14,752 nucleotides of DNA from JBKPNX01 sp046732855. Its GTDB lineage: Bacteria > Pseudomonadota > Alphaproteobacteria > Geminicoccales > Geminicoccaceae. The position numbers and the translations under genes were made by a program. Position 1 is the stretch's first letter. Each line of letters begins with the position of its first letter. A model generated the notes under the pieces. That model did no database searches and was not told the origin of the DNA. It saw only the letters and a program-made list of their open reading frames with translations. This document shows positions 1-7,310 of this stretch, piece by piece. Location: contig JBKPNX010000136.1 of the NCBI GenBank assembly GCA_046732855.1, forward strand, positions 1 to 14,752, read 5' to 3'.

Positions 1-880
1 TCCGGTAGTAGCAGGTGCGATAGCCGTTGTACGCCTGGAGGATGTCGAAGAACGCCTGATCGCCCGGGCGGATCAGCCGGTCGGTGAAGTTGTGCGGATG
101 CGGGTTGCAGCGCTCGCCCGAGATCGCGTTGATCGCCTCGACGTCGTCCGAGCCCATCTCGTAGAGCATGGCGTTGGCCTTCGCGACGATCGTGTTCTCG
201 CGCACCCCCGGCTTCAGCTCCTCCCAGATCATGTGGTAAACGCCGTCGACCATGGCGGCCGCCTGATTGAGCAGCGTGATCTCGTCGATGTTCTTGATCT
301 CGCGGGCGTCGAGCATGATCTGCTGGCCGTCGACGATCGTCATGCCGGCGTCCTGCAGCGCGAACAGCATCGCGGTCTCAACCATGTCGACGCCGACCGG
401 CGCGTCCGCGCAGCCGGCTTCGCGCAAGAGGGCCATGATCTCCCTGGAGTGCGCTTGCATCAGGCCGAAGCTCGGCGGGATGGTGCCGCGCATGCCGAGC
501 ACGCCGGCGCGGCAGGCGGACGGGTCGAGCCAGTCGCAGTACAGGCGATGGTGCACCGCGGCGGAGCCGAAGTCCCAGACGATCGGCTCGCCGCCATCGG
601 TCAAGAGCGCGAAGCGGCAGAACTTGTCGCGTCCCCATTCGCCGATCTTGGTGCCCGAGACGTAGCGGATGTTGTTGACGTCGAACAAGAGGAGCGCGCC
701 GCATTCGGAGTTGCGCAATGCCTCCTTCGCCCGCGCGAGCCGGTAACGCTGCAGGCGGCGAAAATCGACCCGGGTTTCGAAATCGACTCCCATCAGCCCC
801 GGCGCCGGCAGCTCGCGGCTCCAGTTCCAGCGGGGCTCGAGATCAGCGGTCGGGCTGGTCTCCCTCGATGCTAGTGCCAT
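1..880 (-). CDS. M24 family metallopeptidase-fold protein (Xaa-Pro peptidase/DddP-like), 3' end beyond window
   Basis: I translated 293 codons from ATG at 880-878. A GGAGGGAG ribosome binding site lies about 8 bases upstream. Residues about 40-190 form the creatinase/prolidase N-terminal domain (motif LLFDVNNIRYVSGT, 64-77). The pita-bread M24 domain starts near 200 and carries NPHPHNFTDRLIRPGDQAFFD (259-279). D279 sits where M24 enzymes have their first metal-binding Asp. The second Asp, expected 11 residues later, is C290 (GYRTCYYR instead of GYxSDxTR). The remaining ligands (His, Glu, Glu) lie beyond the left edge. The N-terminal layout resembles the M24-fold DMSP lyase DddP as well as Xaa-Pro dipeptidases. 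Substrate is unknown, and with the ligand change classical dinuclear peptidase activity is doubtful. Family assignment is secure; exact function is not. Confidence 0.88.
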   Translation of the reverse strand, partial: MALASRETSPTADLEPRWNWSRELPAPGLMGVDFETRVDFRRLQRYRLARAKEALRNSECGALLLFDVNNIRYVSGTKIGEWGRDKFCRFALLTDGGEPIVWDFGSAAVHHRLYCDWLDPSACRAGVLGMRGTIPPSFGLMQAHSREIMALLREAGCADAPVGVDMVETAMLFALQDAGMTIVDGQQIMLDAREIKNIDEITLLNQAAAMVDGVYHMIWEELKPGVRENTIVAKANAMLYEMGSDDVEAINAISGERCNPHPHNFTDRLIRPGDQAFFDILQAYNGYRTCYYR

Positions 881-1128
881 GGTGCTCGTCTCCCTCCGGT
901 GGCCGCTCTGGTCGCTCGCGCGCGACGCCGGCTCCTCTGCGCTTATCAGTTGCTGGTCGCCGCTGCGCCCAGCATGCCGCCATTACAAGCGGCGGCGCAA
1001 GCCGGCCGACCGCTCTCACGCGGCCCGCGCGCTGAGCCGCGCCGGGCAGATCGGGTCTCTCTGGGGTCAGGCCAGATGGGCGCGGTGAACGGGTGACGGA
1101 ATGTTCAGGCCGGTCGTGGGGCGAAGCC
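881..1128. other. Divergent intergenic region
   Basis: This stretch separates the minus-strand M24 gene from the plus-strand toxin-antitoxin operon. Short ORFs in it have no recognisable protein character and no ribosome binding site. It must contain the promoter of the M24 gene, but I see no convincing -35/-10 pair on the minus strand. Confidence 0.5.
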
Positions 1129-1157
1129 TTGCGCCATGCTGGCAGGGTGCCCATAAT
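1129..1157 (+). promoter_or_regulatory. Predicted promoter of the toxin-antitoxin operon
   Basis: TTGCGC (1129-1134) is separated by exactly 17 bases from CATAAT (1152-1157, five of six matches to the sigma70 -10 consensus). Transcription would start near 1164. This leaves a short leader containing AAGGAG at 1174-1179. The -35 match is weak (three of six), but position, spacing and the ribosome binding site downstream agree. Confidence 0.5.
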
Positions 1158-1160
1158 CCA

Positions 1161-1175
1161 TTGGCAATTTGCTAA
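1161..1175. promoter_or_regulatory. Imperfect palindrome, candidate autoregulatory operator
   Basis: TTGGCAATTTGCTAA has two 7-base arms, six of seven positions complementary, around a central T. It overlaps the predicted transcription start and abuts the AAGGAG ribosome binding site. Antitoxins of Xre/ParS type commonly repress their own operon by binding palindromes at the promoter, so this is a plausible operator; binding itself is inferred. Confidence 0.4.
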
Positions 1176-1298
1176 GGAGCGAGTCCCATCGCGCGGCGGG
1201 CAAGCGATCTAGTAGCCTCGGACGGAGGCGCTGCCCGAGCGGCGCGGTCCCGACTGCGCCTCGCCTTTGAACGGCTCGGCGGTAAGCGGCTCCTCGGG

Positions 1299-1679
1299 GT
1301 GGAGGTCAGCACGGAAGCGGACTTCCTGAAGGTGTTGGAGCGGGGGGTCCCCGTGAGCGCGCTGGCGGAGCTGAGCCGTCAGGAGGCGCTGTCGCCCGAT
1401 GACATCGACCGACTGATCATCCCCCGGCGGACCTTGGCTCATCGCAAGGCCAAGGCGCAGCCCCTGAACCGCGTCGAATCCGAGCGGGCCGTGCGCGTCG
1501 CATCCGTGACGGCGCTGGCCGAAGAGACGTTCGCCAACAAGGACAAGGCGCAGAGATGGCTGCGCCGACCAACGGCGCCGCTCGGCGGCAAGCGTCCGCT
1601 CGATCTGCTGGACAGCGAGCCTGGCGCGCGGATGGTCGAGCAGCTGCTTTACCGGATCGGCCACGGCATCGCCGCCTGA
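1299..1679 (+). CDS. MbcA/ParS/Xre-type antitoxin (DUF2384)
   Basis: This is the antitoxin of a type II Xre-RES pair; it would bind and block the RES toxin encoded next and repress the operon. From the first canonical start (GTG 1299) it has 126 residues. An Xre-like N-terminal helical region comprises about 7-65 (LKVLERGVPVSALAEL, IIPRRTLAHRK). The C-terminal DUF2384 toxin-binding domain comprises about 66-126, with signature RWLRRPTAPLGGKRPLDLL. The frame stays open upstream to 1176 and encodes AFERLGGKRLLGVEVST-like residues. Family members often have a comparable G-G-x-x-x-L-G segment, so the true start is probably upstream. No ATG, GTG or TTG exists there; AAGGAG at 1174-1179 points to ATC at 1188. 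The stop overlaps the toxin start by one base (TGATG). Confidence 0.87.
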   Translation: MEVSTEADFLKVLERGVPVSALAELSRQEALSPDDIDRLIIPRRTLAHRKAKAQPLNRVESERAVRVASVTALAEETFANKDKAQRWLRRPTAPLGGKRPLDLLDSEPGARMVEQLLYRIGHGIAA

Positions 1680-2134
1680 TGATCGTGTGGCGGCTGACCC
1701 GCCGGCCGTACGCCGACCTCAGCGGCCGAGGCGGGGAGGTCGCTGACGGCAGGTGGCATACGCGCGGGCGACCAATCGTGTACTGCGCCGGCACCGCTGC
1801 GCTCGCCGTGCTCGAGGTCCGCGCCAATCTGGACCTGCCGCTCGGTCTGCTGCCCGACGACTACGTCCTGATGAAGATCGACGCGCCGGACGAACTCGAG
1901 CTGCGTATTATCGAACCGTCGGACCTGCCGGCCGGCTGGCGATCGCGCGAGGACCTCTGCCGGCCGATTGGCGACGCCTGGCTCGCGGAAGCCGCCACGG
2001 CGCTCCTGAGCGTCCCTTCGACCATCGTCGAGGTCGAACGCAATATCCTGCTCAATCCAAGATACCGCCAATCCGCCCGGATCGTCATCACCGAGATCCT
2101 GCCATTCGGATGGGACGAGCGGCTGTTTGGCTGA
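1679..2134 (+). CDS. RES-domain toxin
   Basis: This 151-residue protein is the toxin of the pair. RES toxins act in the cytoplasm on NAD+ (MbcT-type NAD+ phosphorylase/hydrolase) or ADP-ribosylate a target (ParT-type). Visible family residues are R25 in GRWHTRG, Y35, E46 in ALAVLEVRANL, and S114 in LLSVPSTIVEVERNILLNP, which cover the R-E-S residues that name the domain. Length is normal and the protein looks intact. I chose ATG 1679 because it overlaps the antitoxin stop (TGATG) and opens with MIVWRLTRRPYADL, the usual RES beginning; an in-frame start at 1556 would add 41 residues of unrelated, Arg/Ala-rich sequence inside the antitoxin gene. Translation is probably coupled to the antitoxin. 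Confidence 0.92.
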   Translation: MIVWRLTRRPYADLSGRGGEVADGRWHTRGRPIVYCAGTAALAVLEVRANLDLPLGLLPDDYVLMKIDAPDELELRIIEPSDLPAGWRSREDLCRPIGDAWLAEAATALLSVPSTIVEVERNILLNPRYRQSARIVITEILPFGWDERLFG

Positions 2135-2149
2135 GCGCCACCGGAAGAG

Positions 2150-2182
2150 ATCGGCCGCGGGCGTGGAGCTGCACGCGCCGAT
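2150..2182. terminator. Stem-loop between convergent genes, possible bidirectional terminator
   Basis: ATCGGC (2150-2155) pairs with GCCGAT (2177-2182), and inside it GCGTG (2161-2165) pairs with CACGC (2172-2176), leaving a 5-base bulge and a 6-base loop. It fills the 58-bp gap between the ends of the toxin gene and the acyl-CoA synthetase gene. There is no T-tract on either side, so intrinsic termination is uncertain. Confidence 0.3.
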
Positions 2183-2192
2183 GTGCTGAGAT

Positions 2193-3845
2193 TCACAGCG
2201 CGCGCGCCCGATCGCGCAGCACGTGCTTTTGAATCTTGCCGGTCGAGGTCTTGGGCAGCTCGGCGAAAATGACTGTCTTCGGGCATTTGAAGCCGGCGAG
2301 CAGCGTGCGGCAGTGGTCGATCAGGTCGTGCGCCGTGGCCGCGGCGCCCTCCTTGAGGGTGACGAAGGCGCACGGGCTCTCGCCCCACTTCGGGTCGGGC
2401 CGCGCGACCACGGCGGCCTCGAGCACCGCCGGATGGCGGTACAAGGCGCCCTCGATCTCGATCGAGGAGATGTTCTCGCCGCCCGAGATGATGATGTCCT
2501 TGGCGCGGTCCCTGACCTCGCAGTAGCCGTCCGCGTGCATCACCGCGAGGTCGCCGGTGTGGTACCAGCCGCCGGCGAACGCTTCGGCGGTGGCCGCCGC
2601 GTTCTTCAGATAGCCTCTCATCAGCGTGTTGCCGCGCAGCGCGATTTCGCCAAGCGCCGCGGCGTCCCGCGCGACCGGCGTCATGGTCGCGGGATCGATC
2701 ACGTCGACGGCCTCGAGGGTCGGATAGCGCACGCCCTGGCGCGCCTGCATCCGCGCCTGCTCGTCCGCCGAGAGCCCGTCCCATGCTTCCTGCCAGGCAC
2801 AGACGGTGGCAGGGCCGTAGCATTCGGTCAGCCCGTACAGGTGGATCATATGGATGCCCTGGGCCTCCATCTTCTGCAGCACGACCGCGGGCGGTGCCGC
2901 GCCGCCGGTCATCGCCTGCACCCGTTGCTCGAACGATGTGCGCACGTCGTCGGGCGCATTGGCGATCAAGTTCATGACGATCGGCGCGCCGCACAGATGG
3001 GTCACCTTGTGCTCAGCGATCGCCGCGAAGATCGGCGCCGCCTCGACCCGGCGGAGACACACGTGCGTGCCGGCCTGAAGCGTCACCGCCCAGGTGAACG
3101 TCCAGCCGTTGCAGTGGAACATCGGCAGGGTCCAGAGATAGGTCGGGTGCAGCCTCATCTGGTTGGCCAGGGTCTGGCCGAGCGCCGCCAGATAGGCCCC
3201 GCGGTGGTGGACCACCACGCCCTTCGGGTGGCCGGTCGTGCCCGAGGTGTAGTTGAGGCCGATCGCCTGCCATTCGTCGGCCGGATACAAGGGATCGAAG
3301 CCCTCGTCGCCCTCGGTCAGGAACGCCTCATAGGTCAGCTCGCCGAGGCGTTCGCCCGCGCCGCGGAACTGCCGGTCGACCACGTCGATCACGAGGGGGC
3401 GCCGCCGCATCTGCCCGAGCGCCTCCCTGATGGTCGGCGCGAACTCGGTGTCTGTCAGCAGCACCTTGGCGGCGCCATGCTCGAGGATGTAGGCGATCGT
3501 CGCCGGCTCGAGGCGATGATTGATGCTGTTGAGCACCGCGCCCGCCATCGGCACGCCGAAGTGCGCCTCGAGCATTGGCGGCGTGTTCGGCAGCATGGCC
3601 GCGACGGTCTCGCCCGGGGCCACCCCGCGCCCGGCGAGGGCCGCCGCGAGCTTGCGCGCGCGCGCCCGGAACGCCGCGTAGCTCGCGCGCATGTCGCCAT
3701 GGATCCAGGCGACGCGGTCGGGATAGACGTCAGCGGCGCGCTCGATGAAGCTGATCGGCGTGAGCGGCGCATAATTCGCCGGGTTGCGGTCGAGGCCCGC
3801 CTGGTAGGGGCAGTTCGCGGGATGGACGACCAGTCTCACGGGCAC
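2193..3845 (-). CDS. AMP-forming acyl-CoA synthetase (fatty/carboxylic acid-CoA ligase)
   Basis: This cytoplasmic ligase activates a carboxylic acid to acyl-AMP and transfers it to CoA. At 550 residues it is full length. ANL-family motifs are in order: P-loop YTSGTTGHPKGV (199-210), YGLTE (337-341), YHTGDL (428-433), hinge and core RDRAKDIIISGGENIS (445-460), and PKTSTGKIQK (531-540) with catalytic K537. The opening (RNPANYAPLTPISFIERAADVYPD) and overall pattern match the medium/long-chain acid ligase branch that includes plant acyl-activating enzymes and bacterial DmdB-like methylmercaptopropionate-CoA ligases. The natural acid cannot be read from sequence. The start is GTG 3845-3843; an in-frame TGA lies eight codons upstream. 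A second GTG two codons later is possible. It appears monocistronic. Confidence 0.93.
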   Translation of the reverse strand: MPVRLVVHPANCPYQAGLDRNPANYAPLTPISFIERAADVYPDRVAWIHGDMRASYAAFRARARKLAAALAGRGVAPGETVAAMLPNTPPMLEAHFGVPMAGAVLNSINHRLEPATIAYILEHGAAKVLLTDTEFAPTIREALGQMRRRPLVIDVVDRQFRGAGERLGELTYEAFLTEGDEGFDPLYPADEWQAIGLNYTSGTTGHPKGVVVHHRGAYLAALGQTLANQMRLHPTYLWTLPMFHCNGWTFTWAVTLQAGTHVCLRRVEAAPIFAAIAEHKVTHLCGAPIVMNLIANAPDDVRTSFEQRVQAMTGGAAPPAVVLQKMEAQGIHMIHLYGLTECYGPATVCAWQEAWDGLSADEQARMQARQGVRYPTLEAVDVIDPATMTPVARDAAALGEIALRGNTLMRGYLKNAAATAEAFAGGWYHTGDLAVMHADGYCEVRDRAKDIIISGGENISSIEIEGALYRHPAVLEAAVVARPDPKWGESPCAFVTLKEGAAATAHDLIDHCRTLLAGFKCPKTVIFAELPKTSTGKIQKHVLRDRARAL

Positions 3846-4568
3846 AGCCTCGCGCGGTTGGCGGCGTCACTATAGTCAAAGCCAGCGCCGGCGAGAATCG
3901 CACCTCGCGACGACGCTCGGGCCGCCATCCCGTCACCATGGTCAGCAGCGTCGGCCAGGCCTGTGAGCGCCAGCTTCATCGCCCTTGACGCTCCTCGTGG
4001 CCAGGACCATCCTTCGCCGCAGCCGACCGGGGCCGCGATCGGGCGGCATAAAGTCGCGCCTGGGAGGAGAGGTCGCGCGTGGGAGAGGTGCCTGTCGGAG
4101 CGCGGGCGCATCGGTCCGCCAGGCTGCAGCGCCGGCGCGCGGCCCCGTTCGCCATCCCCGGGTCGGTCCCGGGGCACAGCGGTTTGCCTTGGCCCGCCGA
4201 TCCTGCCGTCCCGGCAGCCGCGCTCGTGGCACGCCACCGTACCCACGGCACTGGCGGAACCGGCCCGAGTTTGGAGCAGCCGCTGACCGCTCACGTCTCG
4301 CCGCGCCCGGCGCGGCTCGGATCGGCACTCGCCGCGACCGTGGTCGAGCCACCGTCGCCCGGGCTCGCCGCCGTGCGGCCCGTGCTTGCATGGCCGGCGT
4401 TGGCAGCGCTCCGAGGCAAGCGGAGCGCGGCGCTCCGGCGCGGCCCGGTCGACACCGCGCGGACATCCACCGGTCCCCCTGAGGACCCGCACCCGAAGCG
4501 CGGCTGAGCGCGCGCAGGTCTCGCGGCCGGGTCCGGCATACGTCCCTACCTGTTCTGGAGCCACTGTC
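3846..4568. other. Intergenic stretch without a supportable gene
   Basis: About 720 bases lie between the acyl-CoA synthetase start and the tatA-like relic. Several ORFs of 80-270 codons exist in all frames, but they are typical GC-rich accidental frames: Arg, Ala, Pro and Gly dominate, there is no hydrophobic core pattern or motif, and no start has a convincing ribosome binding site. The stretch may be degenerate coding DNA; I recognise no parent gene. Confidence 0.55.
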
Positions 4569-4762
4569 ATGGGTTCTTTCAGCTTAGCTCCATGGTTGGT
4601 GGTGCTCGCGATCGTTCTGCTCCTGTTCGGAGCCGGGCTCATACTGGCGCCATGGGCGATCTCGCGCGCGGCCTGCGCGCGTTCCGCACCGGCATGGGCG
4701 ACGAGTCCGGCGGCGGCGAGCAGCTGGTCGAAGCGCGCTCAAGTGATCGGCGGCCGGGCTGA
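4569..4762 (+). pseudogene. TatA-like twin-arginine translocase subunit, frameshifted
   Basis: TatA is a small inner-membrane protein that forms the Tat pore. A GGAG site (4557-4560) lies 8 bases before ATG 4569. The first frame gives MGSFSLAPWLVVLAIVLLLFGAG, a typical TatA N-terminal transmembrane helix ending in the conserved FG. The expected amphipathic helix is absent from that frame but present in another: from ATG 4652, MGDLARGLRAFRTGMGDE and a polar tail to TGA 4760-4762. Only 20 bases separate FG from MGD, where TatA normally has seven codons (21), so a single-base deletion explains the break. Read together the product would be about 64 residues, the usual size. Left unshifted, the first frame continues to 4826 as unrelated sequence. 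A sequencing error is the alternative. No tatB or tatC is nearby, so this is probably an extra tatA copy. Confidence 0.7.
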
Positions 4763-5336
4763 GGCGCGCTCAGGCGCGGCATGCATGTGCTCGGCCGGTG
4801 CCCCGACGAGGGATCAGGCCACATGACGGGGGCGCGAACCGCTCCGACCTGCGGGCTTCCCATCTCGCGACCGACACGCGGGAACGACGCCGTGAGCACC
4901 GGGGCGAGCCGGCGGGTCACGCCAACGCCGCGACTGCCGCGCAGCCGCATCGGAGATCTCGGATGACAGCACGAAATGGCTGTAAGGTGGGTCGCGGCAT
5001 TTATTTGGCTGCCCAGCCGGCTCTGTCGCTCCGTCAACTCCGCGCCTGGCCGTGCACTCGAGCGGAGGTCCTGCCGCTGCCGATCTGGACGCCGGATATC
5101 GGAGGCATGGTGCAGGGGCAGAATGTCCGCGCTCGACCAAGCGTGCTCGAGACTGCCGCAAGCGCTTGCGTCCAGACCCTGGAACGCGAACGCGCGCCAG
5201 GCGATGCCATCGCGAGGAGAGTCGACCGCATGCCGCTGCCCTCCTACCAGCCTTCCCGCCAGCTGGCTTAGACGGCAGAGAGATCAGCGCCCGCGTCGGC
5301 AATGATCCGTCTGTGCCGCGCCGGCAGGTCCCAGTC
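4763..5336. other. Intergenic region upstream of kup
   Basis: No gene is supportable in these 570 bases. An open frame joins the first kup gene from 5052, but its 95 extra residues are Arg/Pro-rich and unlike any Kup N-terminus. The region presumably carries the promoter of the potassium transporter block. The only clear structure is the perfect palindrome listed separately. Confidence 0.5.
5157..5170. promoter_or_regulatory. Perfect 14-bp palindrome upstream of kup
   Basis: CGCAAGCGCTTGCG is its own reverse complement. It lies about 170 bases before the first kup start, in otherwise featureless DNA. It could be the operator of a dimeric regulator. Short GC-rich palindromes also arise by chance in such genomes, so the call is tentative. 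Confidence 0.3.
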
Positions 5337-7310
5337 ATGACGCCATCCCATCCGAGAGCGCAGCGACGTCCACGCGAGGCCAGCCGCGCCCAGCCGGTGG
5401 CAGAGACCGCTGAGGTGGCTCCGGCTCAGGCCCAGGAGCCGGCGCCCGCTCCGCCGAAAAGCCGCCTTTCCGCCTTGACCATCGCCGCGATCGGTGTCGT
5501 CTACGGCGATATCGGGACGAGCCCGCTCTACACGATGCGCGTCGCCTTCGGCCCGCACGGCGTCCTGCCGCTCACTGAAGCCACCGTGCTTGGCGTGCTG
5601 TCTTTGGTCGCCTGGACGCTGTTCGTGATCGTGACACTCAAATACGTGATCGTGATCCTGCGCGCCGACAACCGTGGCGAGGGAGGCATTCTGGCGCTCT
5701 CCACCCTGGCGCAGCGCACCTTGTCGCCAGCCGGCCGGCGAACCGTGACGGTCCTGGCCATGATGGGCGCAGCGCTGTTCTACGGCGACGGCCTGATCAC
5801 GCCTGCGATCACGGTGCTGAGCGCGATCGAGGGTCTGAAGGTGGCCACGCCGCTGTTCGAGCCTTACGTGGTGCCGTTCGCGCTCGTGATCCTGACCATA
5901 CTGTTCCTCATGCAGAGCCGCGGCACCGGCAACATAGGCCTGCTCTTCGGGCCGGTGATGTGTCTATGGTTCGGCGTTCTCGGCGCTCTCGGCCTCGCTC
6001 AGATCCTCCAGGCGCCGCACGTTCTGCGGGCGCTTGATCCGAGCTACGCGCTCGCCCTGTTCGCGGCCCATGAGTGGCTGGCGTTCGTCACGCTGGGTGC
6101 GGTCTTTCTCGCCGTCACGGGCGCCGAGGCGCTCTATGCCGACATGGGGCATTTCGGGCGGCTTCCGATCCGGATCGCGTGGTTCAGCCTGGTGCTGCCC
6201 GGGCTTCTGCTCAACTACTTCGGTCAAGGCGCGTTGCTGCTCGCCCATCCCGGGGCGGCGGCCAATCCGTTCTACCTGCTGGCACCGACCTGGGCGCTCT
6301 ATCCGATGGTCGTGCTGGCCACCTGGGCCACGGTGATCGCATCGCAGGCGGTGATTTCGGGGGTCTTCTCGATCAGCGGGCAGGCGGTGCAACTCGGGTA
6401 TTTGCCGCGGCTGACCGTGCGTCACACGTCGGCGCAGACGATGGGGCAGATCTATATCCCCGCGATCAACTGGATGCTGCTCGCCGGCGTCCTCCTGCTG
6501 GTCCTCGGCTTCAGGTCCTCGAGCAACCTGGCCGCGGCGTACGGCATAGCGGTCAGTGCCGCCATGGCGATCGACGCCGTGCTCGCCGGGATCGTCGCCC
6601 ACAACGGCTGGGGCTGGAAGCCGGCGCTGGTAATTGCGGTGTTCGGGGCATTTCTCGTCATCGACCTCACCTTTCTCTCCGCCAACGCGCTCAAGATGTT
6701 CGCGGGTGGCTGGTTCCCGCTCGTCATGGCTGCCGTGGTGTTCATGCTGATGTCGACCTGGCGGCGCGGCCGTGCGGTGATGTTCGATCGCCTGTACCTG
6801 AAGGCGCCGTCGCTGCGCTCCTTCCTCACCAGCCTGTCGCTCCATCCACCGACCCGGGTGCCCGGCACCGCGGTCTTCCTCACCGCGAATCCCGCCTCCG
6901 TGCCGCGGGCGCTGCTGCACAACCTCAAGCACAACAAGGTCCTGCACGAGCGGATCGTGGTGCTGAAAGTCGAAACCGAAGACGTACCGCGGGTGCCGGC
7001 CTCCGAGCGGCTGGAGATCGAGCACCTCGGCGCCAACTTCCATCGGGTCGTGGTTCGCTACGGCTTCATGGAGCAGCCGGACGTGGCGGCCGTGCTGACC
7101 TCCTGCCAGCTCGGCCCGCCGGAGCCGACCCTGATGGATACCTCGTTCTTCCTCAGCCGCGAGACCTTCCTGCCGTCAGCCCGGCCGGAGCTGGGACGGT
7201 GGGGCGAGCAGGTCTTCATCCATATGGCGAATGCCGCGCTTGACGCCACGCGCTACTTCAGGCTGCCTCCGGACCGGGTGGTCGAAGTCGGCAGCCAGGT
7301 CGAGATCTAG
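5337..7310 (+). CDS. kup: Kup-family potassium:proton symporter, copy 1
   Basis: Kup proteins take up K+ with protons through the inner membrane and matter mainly at low pH or high osmolarity. The product is 657 residues (E. coli Kup: 622). An Ala/Pro-rich cytoplasmic leader (1-42) precedes the signature GVVYGDIGTSPLY (53-65), whose Asp is in the K+ path. About twelve hydrophobic segments follow, including TGAEALYADMGHFG (261-274). A polar C-terminal domain starts near 480, with PPTRVPGTAVFLT, LLHNLKHNKVLHERIVVLKV and ending FRLPPDRVVEVGSQVEI. ATG 5337 was chosen because the longer frame back to 5052 is not Kup-like; the ribosome binding site (GGCAGG) is modest. It is followed 2 bp downstream by a second kup gene, so the two are almost certainly co-transcribed. 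Confidence 0.93.
   Translation: MTPSHPRAQRRPREASRAQPVAETAEVAPAQAQEPAPAPPKSRLSALTIAAIGVVYGDIGTSPLYTMRVAFGPHGVLPLTEATVLGVLSLVAWTLFVIVTLKYVIVILRADNRGEGGILALSTLAQRTLSPAGRRTVTVLAMMGAALFYGDGLITPAITVLSAIEGLKVATPLFEPYVVPFALVILTILFLMQSRGTGNIGLLFGPVMCLWFGVLGALGLAQILQAPHVLRALDPSYALALFAAHEWLAFVTLGAVFLAVTGAEALYADMGHFGRLPIRIAWFSLVLPGLLLNYFGQGALLLAHPGAAANPFYLLAPTWALYPMVVLATWATVIASQAVISGVFSISGQAVQLGYLPRLTVRHTSAQTMGQIYIPAINWMLLAGVLLLVLGFRSSSNLAAAYGIAVSAAMAIDAVLAGIVAHNGWGWKPALVIAVFGAFLVIDLTFLSANALKMFAGGWFPLVMAAVVFMLMSTWRRGRAVMFDRLYLKAPSLRSFLTSLSLHPPTRVPGTAVFLTANPASVPRALLHNLKHNKVLHERIVVLKVETEDVPRVPASERLEIEHLGANFHRVVVRYGFMEQPDVAAVLTSCQLGPPEPTLMDTSFFLSRETFLPSARPELGRWGEQVFIHMANAALDATRYFRLPPDRVVEVGSQVEI

Noticed and set aside
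92..874. 260-codon plus-strand ORF opposite the M24 gene
   Set aside because: The minus strand gives a clear M24 protein with motifs and a ribosome binding site; this frame is its antisense shadow.
1861..2994. 377-codon minus-strand ORF across the toxin and ligase ends
   Set aside because: Arg-rich out-of-frame reading of the ligase and antisense of the RES gene.
2223..3875. 550-codon plus-strand ORF opposite the acyl-CoA synthetase
   Set aside because: His/Arg/Asp-rich antisense frame with no motif; the minus strand carries all ANL signatures.
3836..4642. 268-codon minus-strand ORF upstream of the ligase
   Set aside because: Low-complexity composition, no ribosome binding site, and it overlaps antisense the tatA-like relic and the ligase start.
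5052..5336. N-terminal extension of the first kup gene
   Set aside because: The 95 added residues are Arg/Pro-rich and unlike Kup leaders; ATG 5337 gives the normal length.
5964..7043. 359-codon minus-strand ORF
   Set aside because: Antisense shadow of the first kup gene; the same kind of shadow appears under the second copy.
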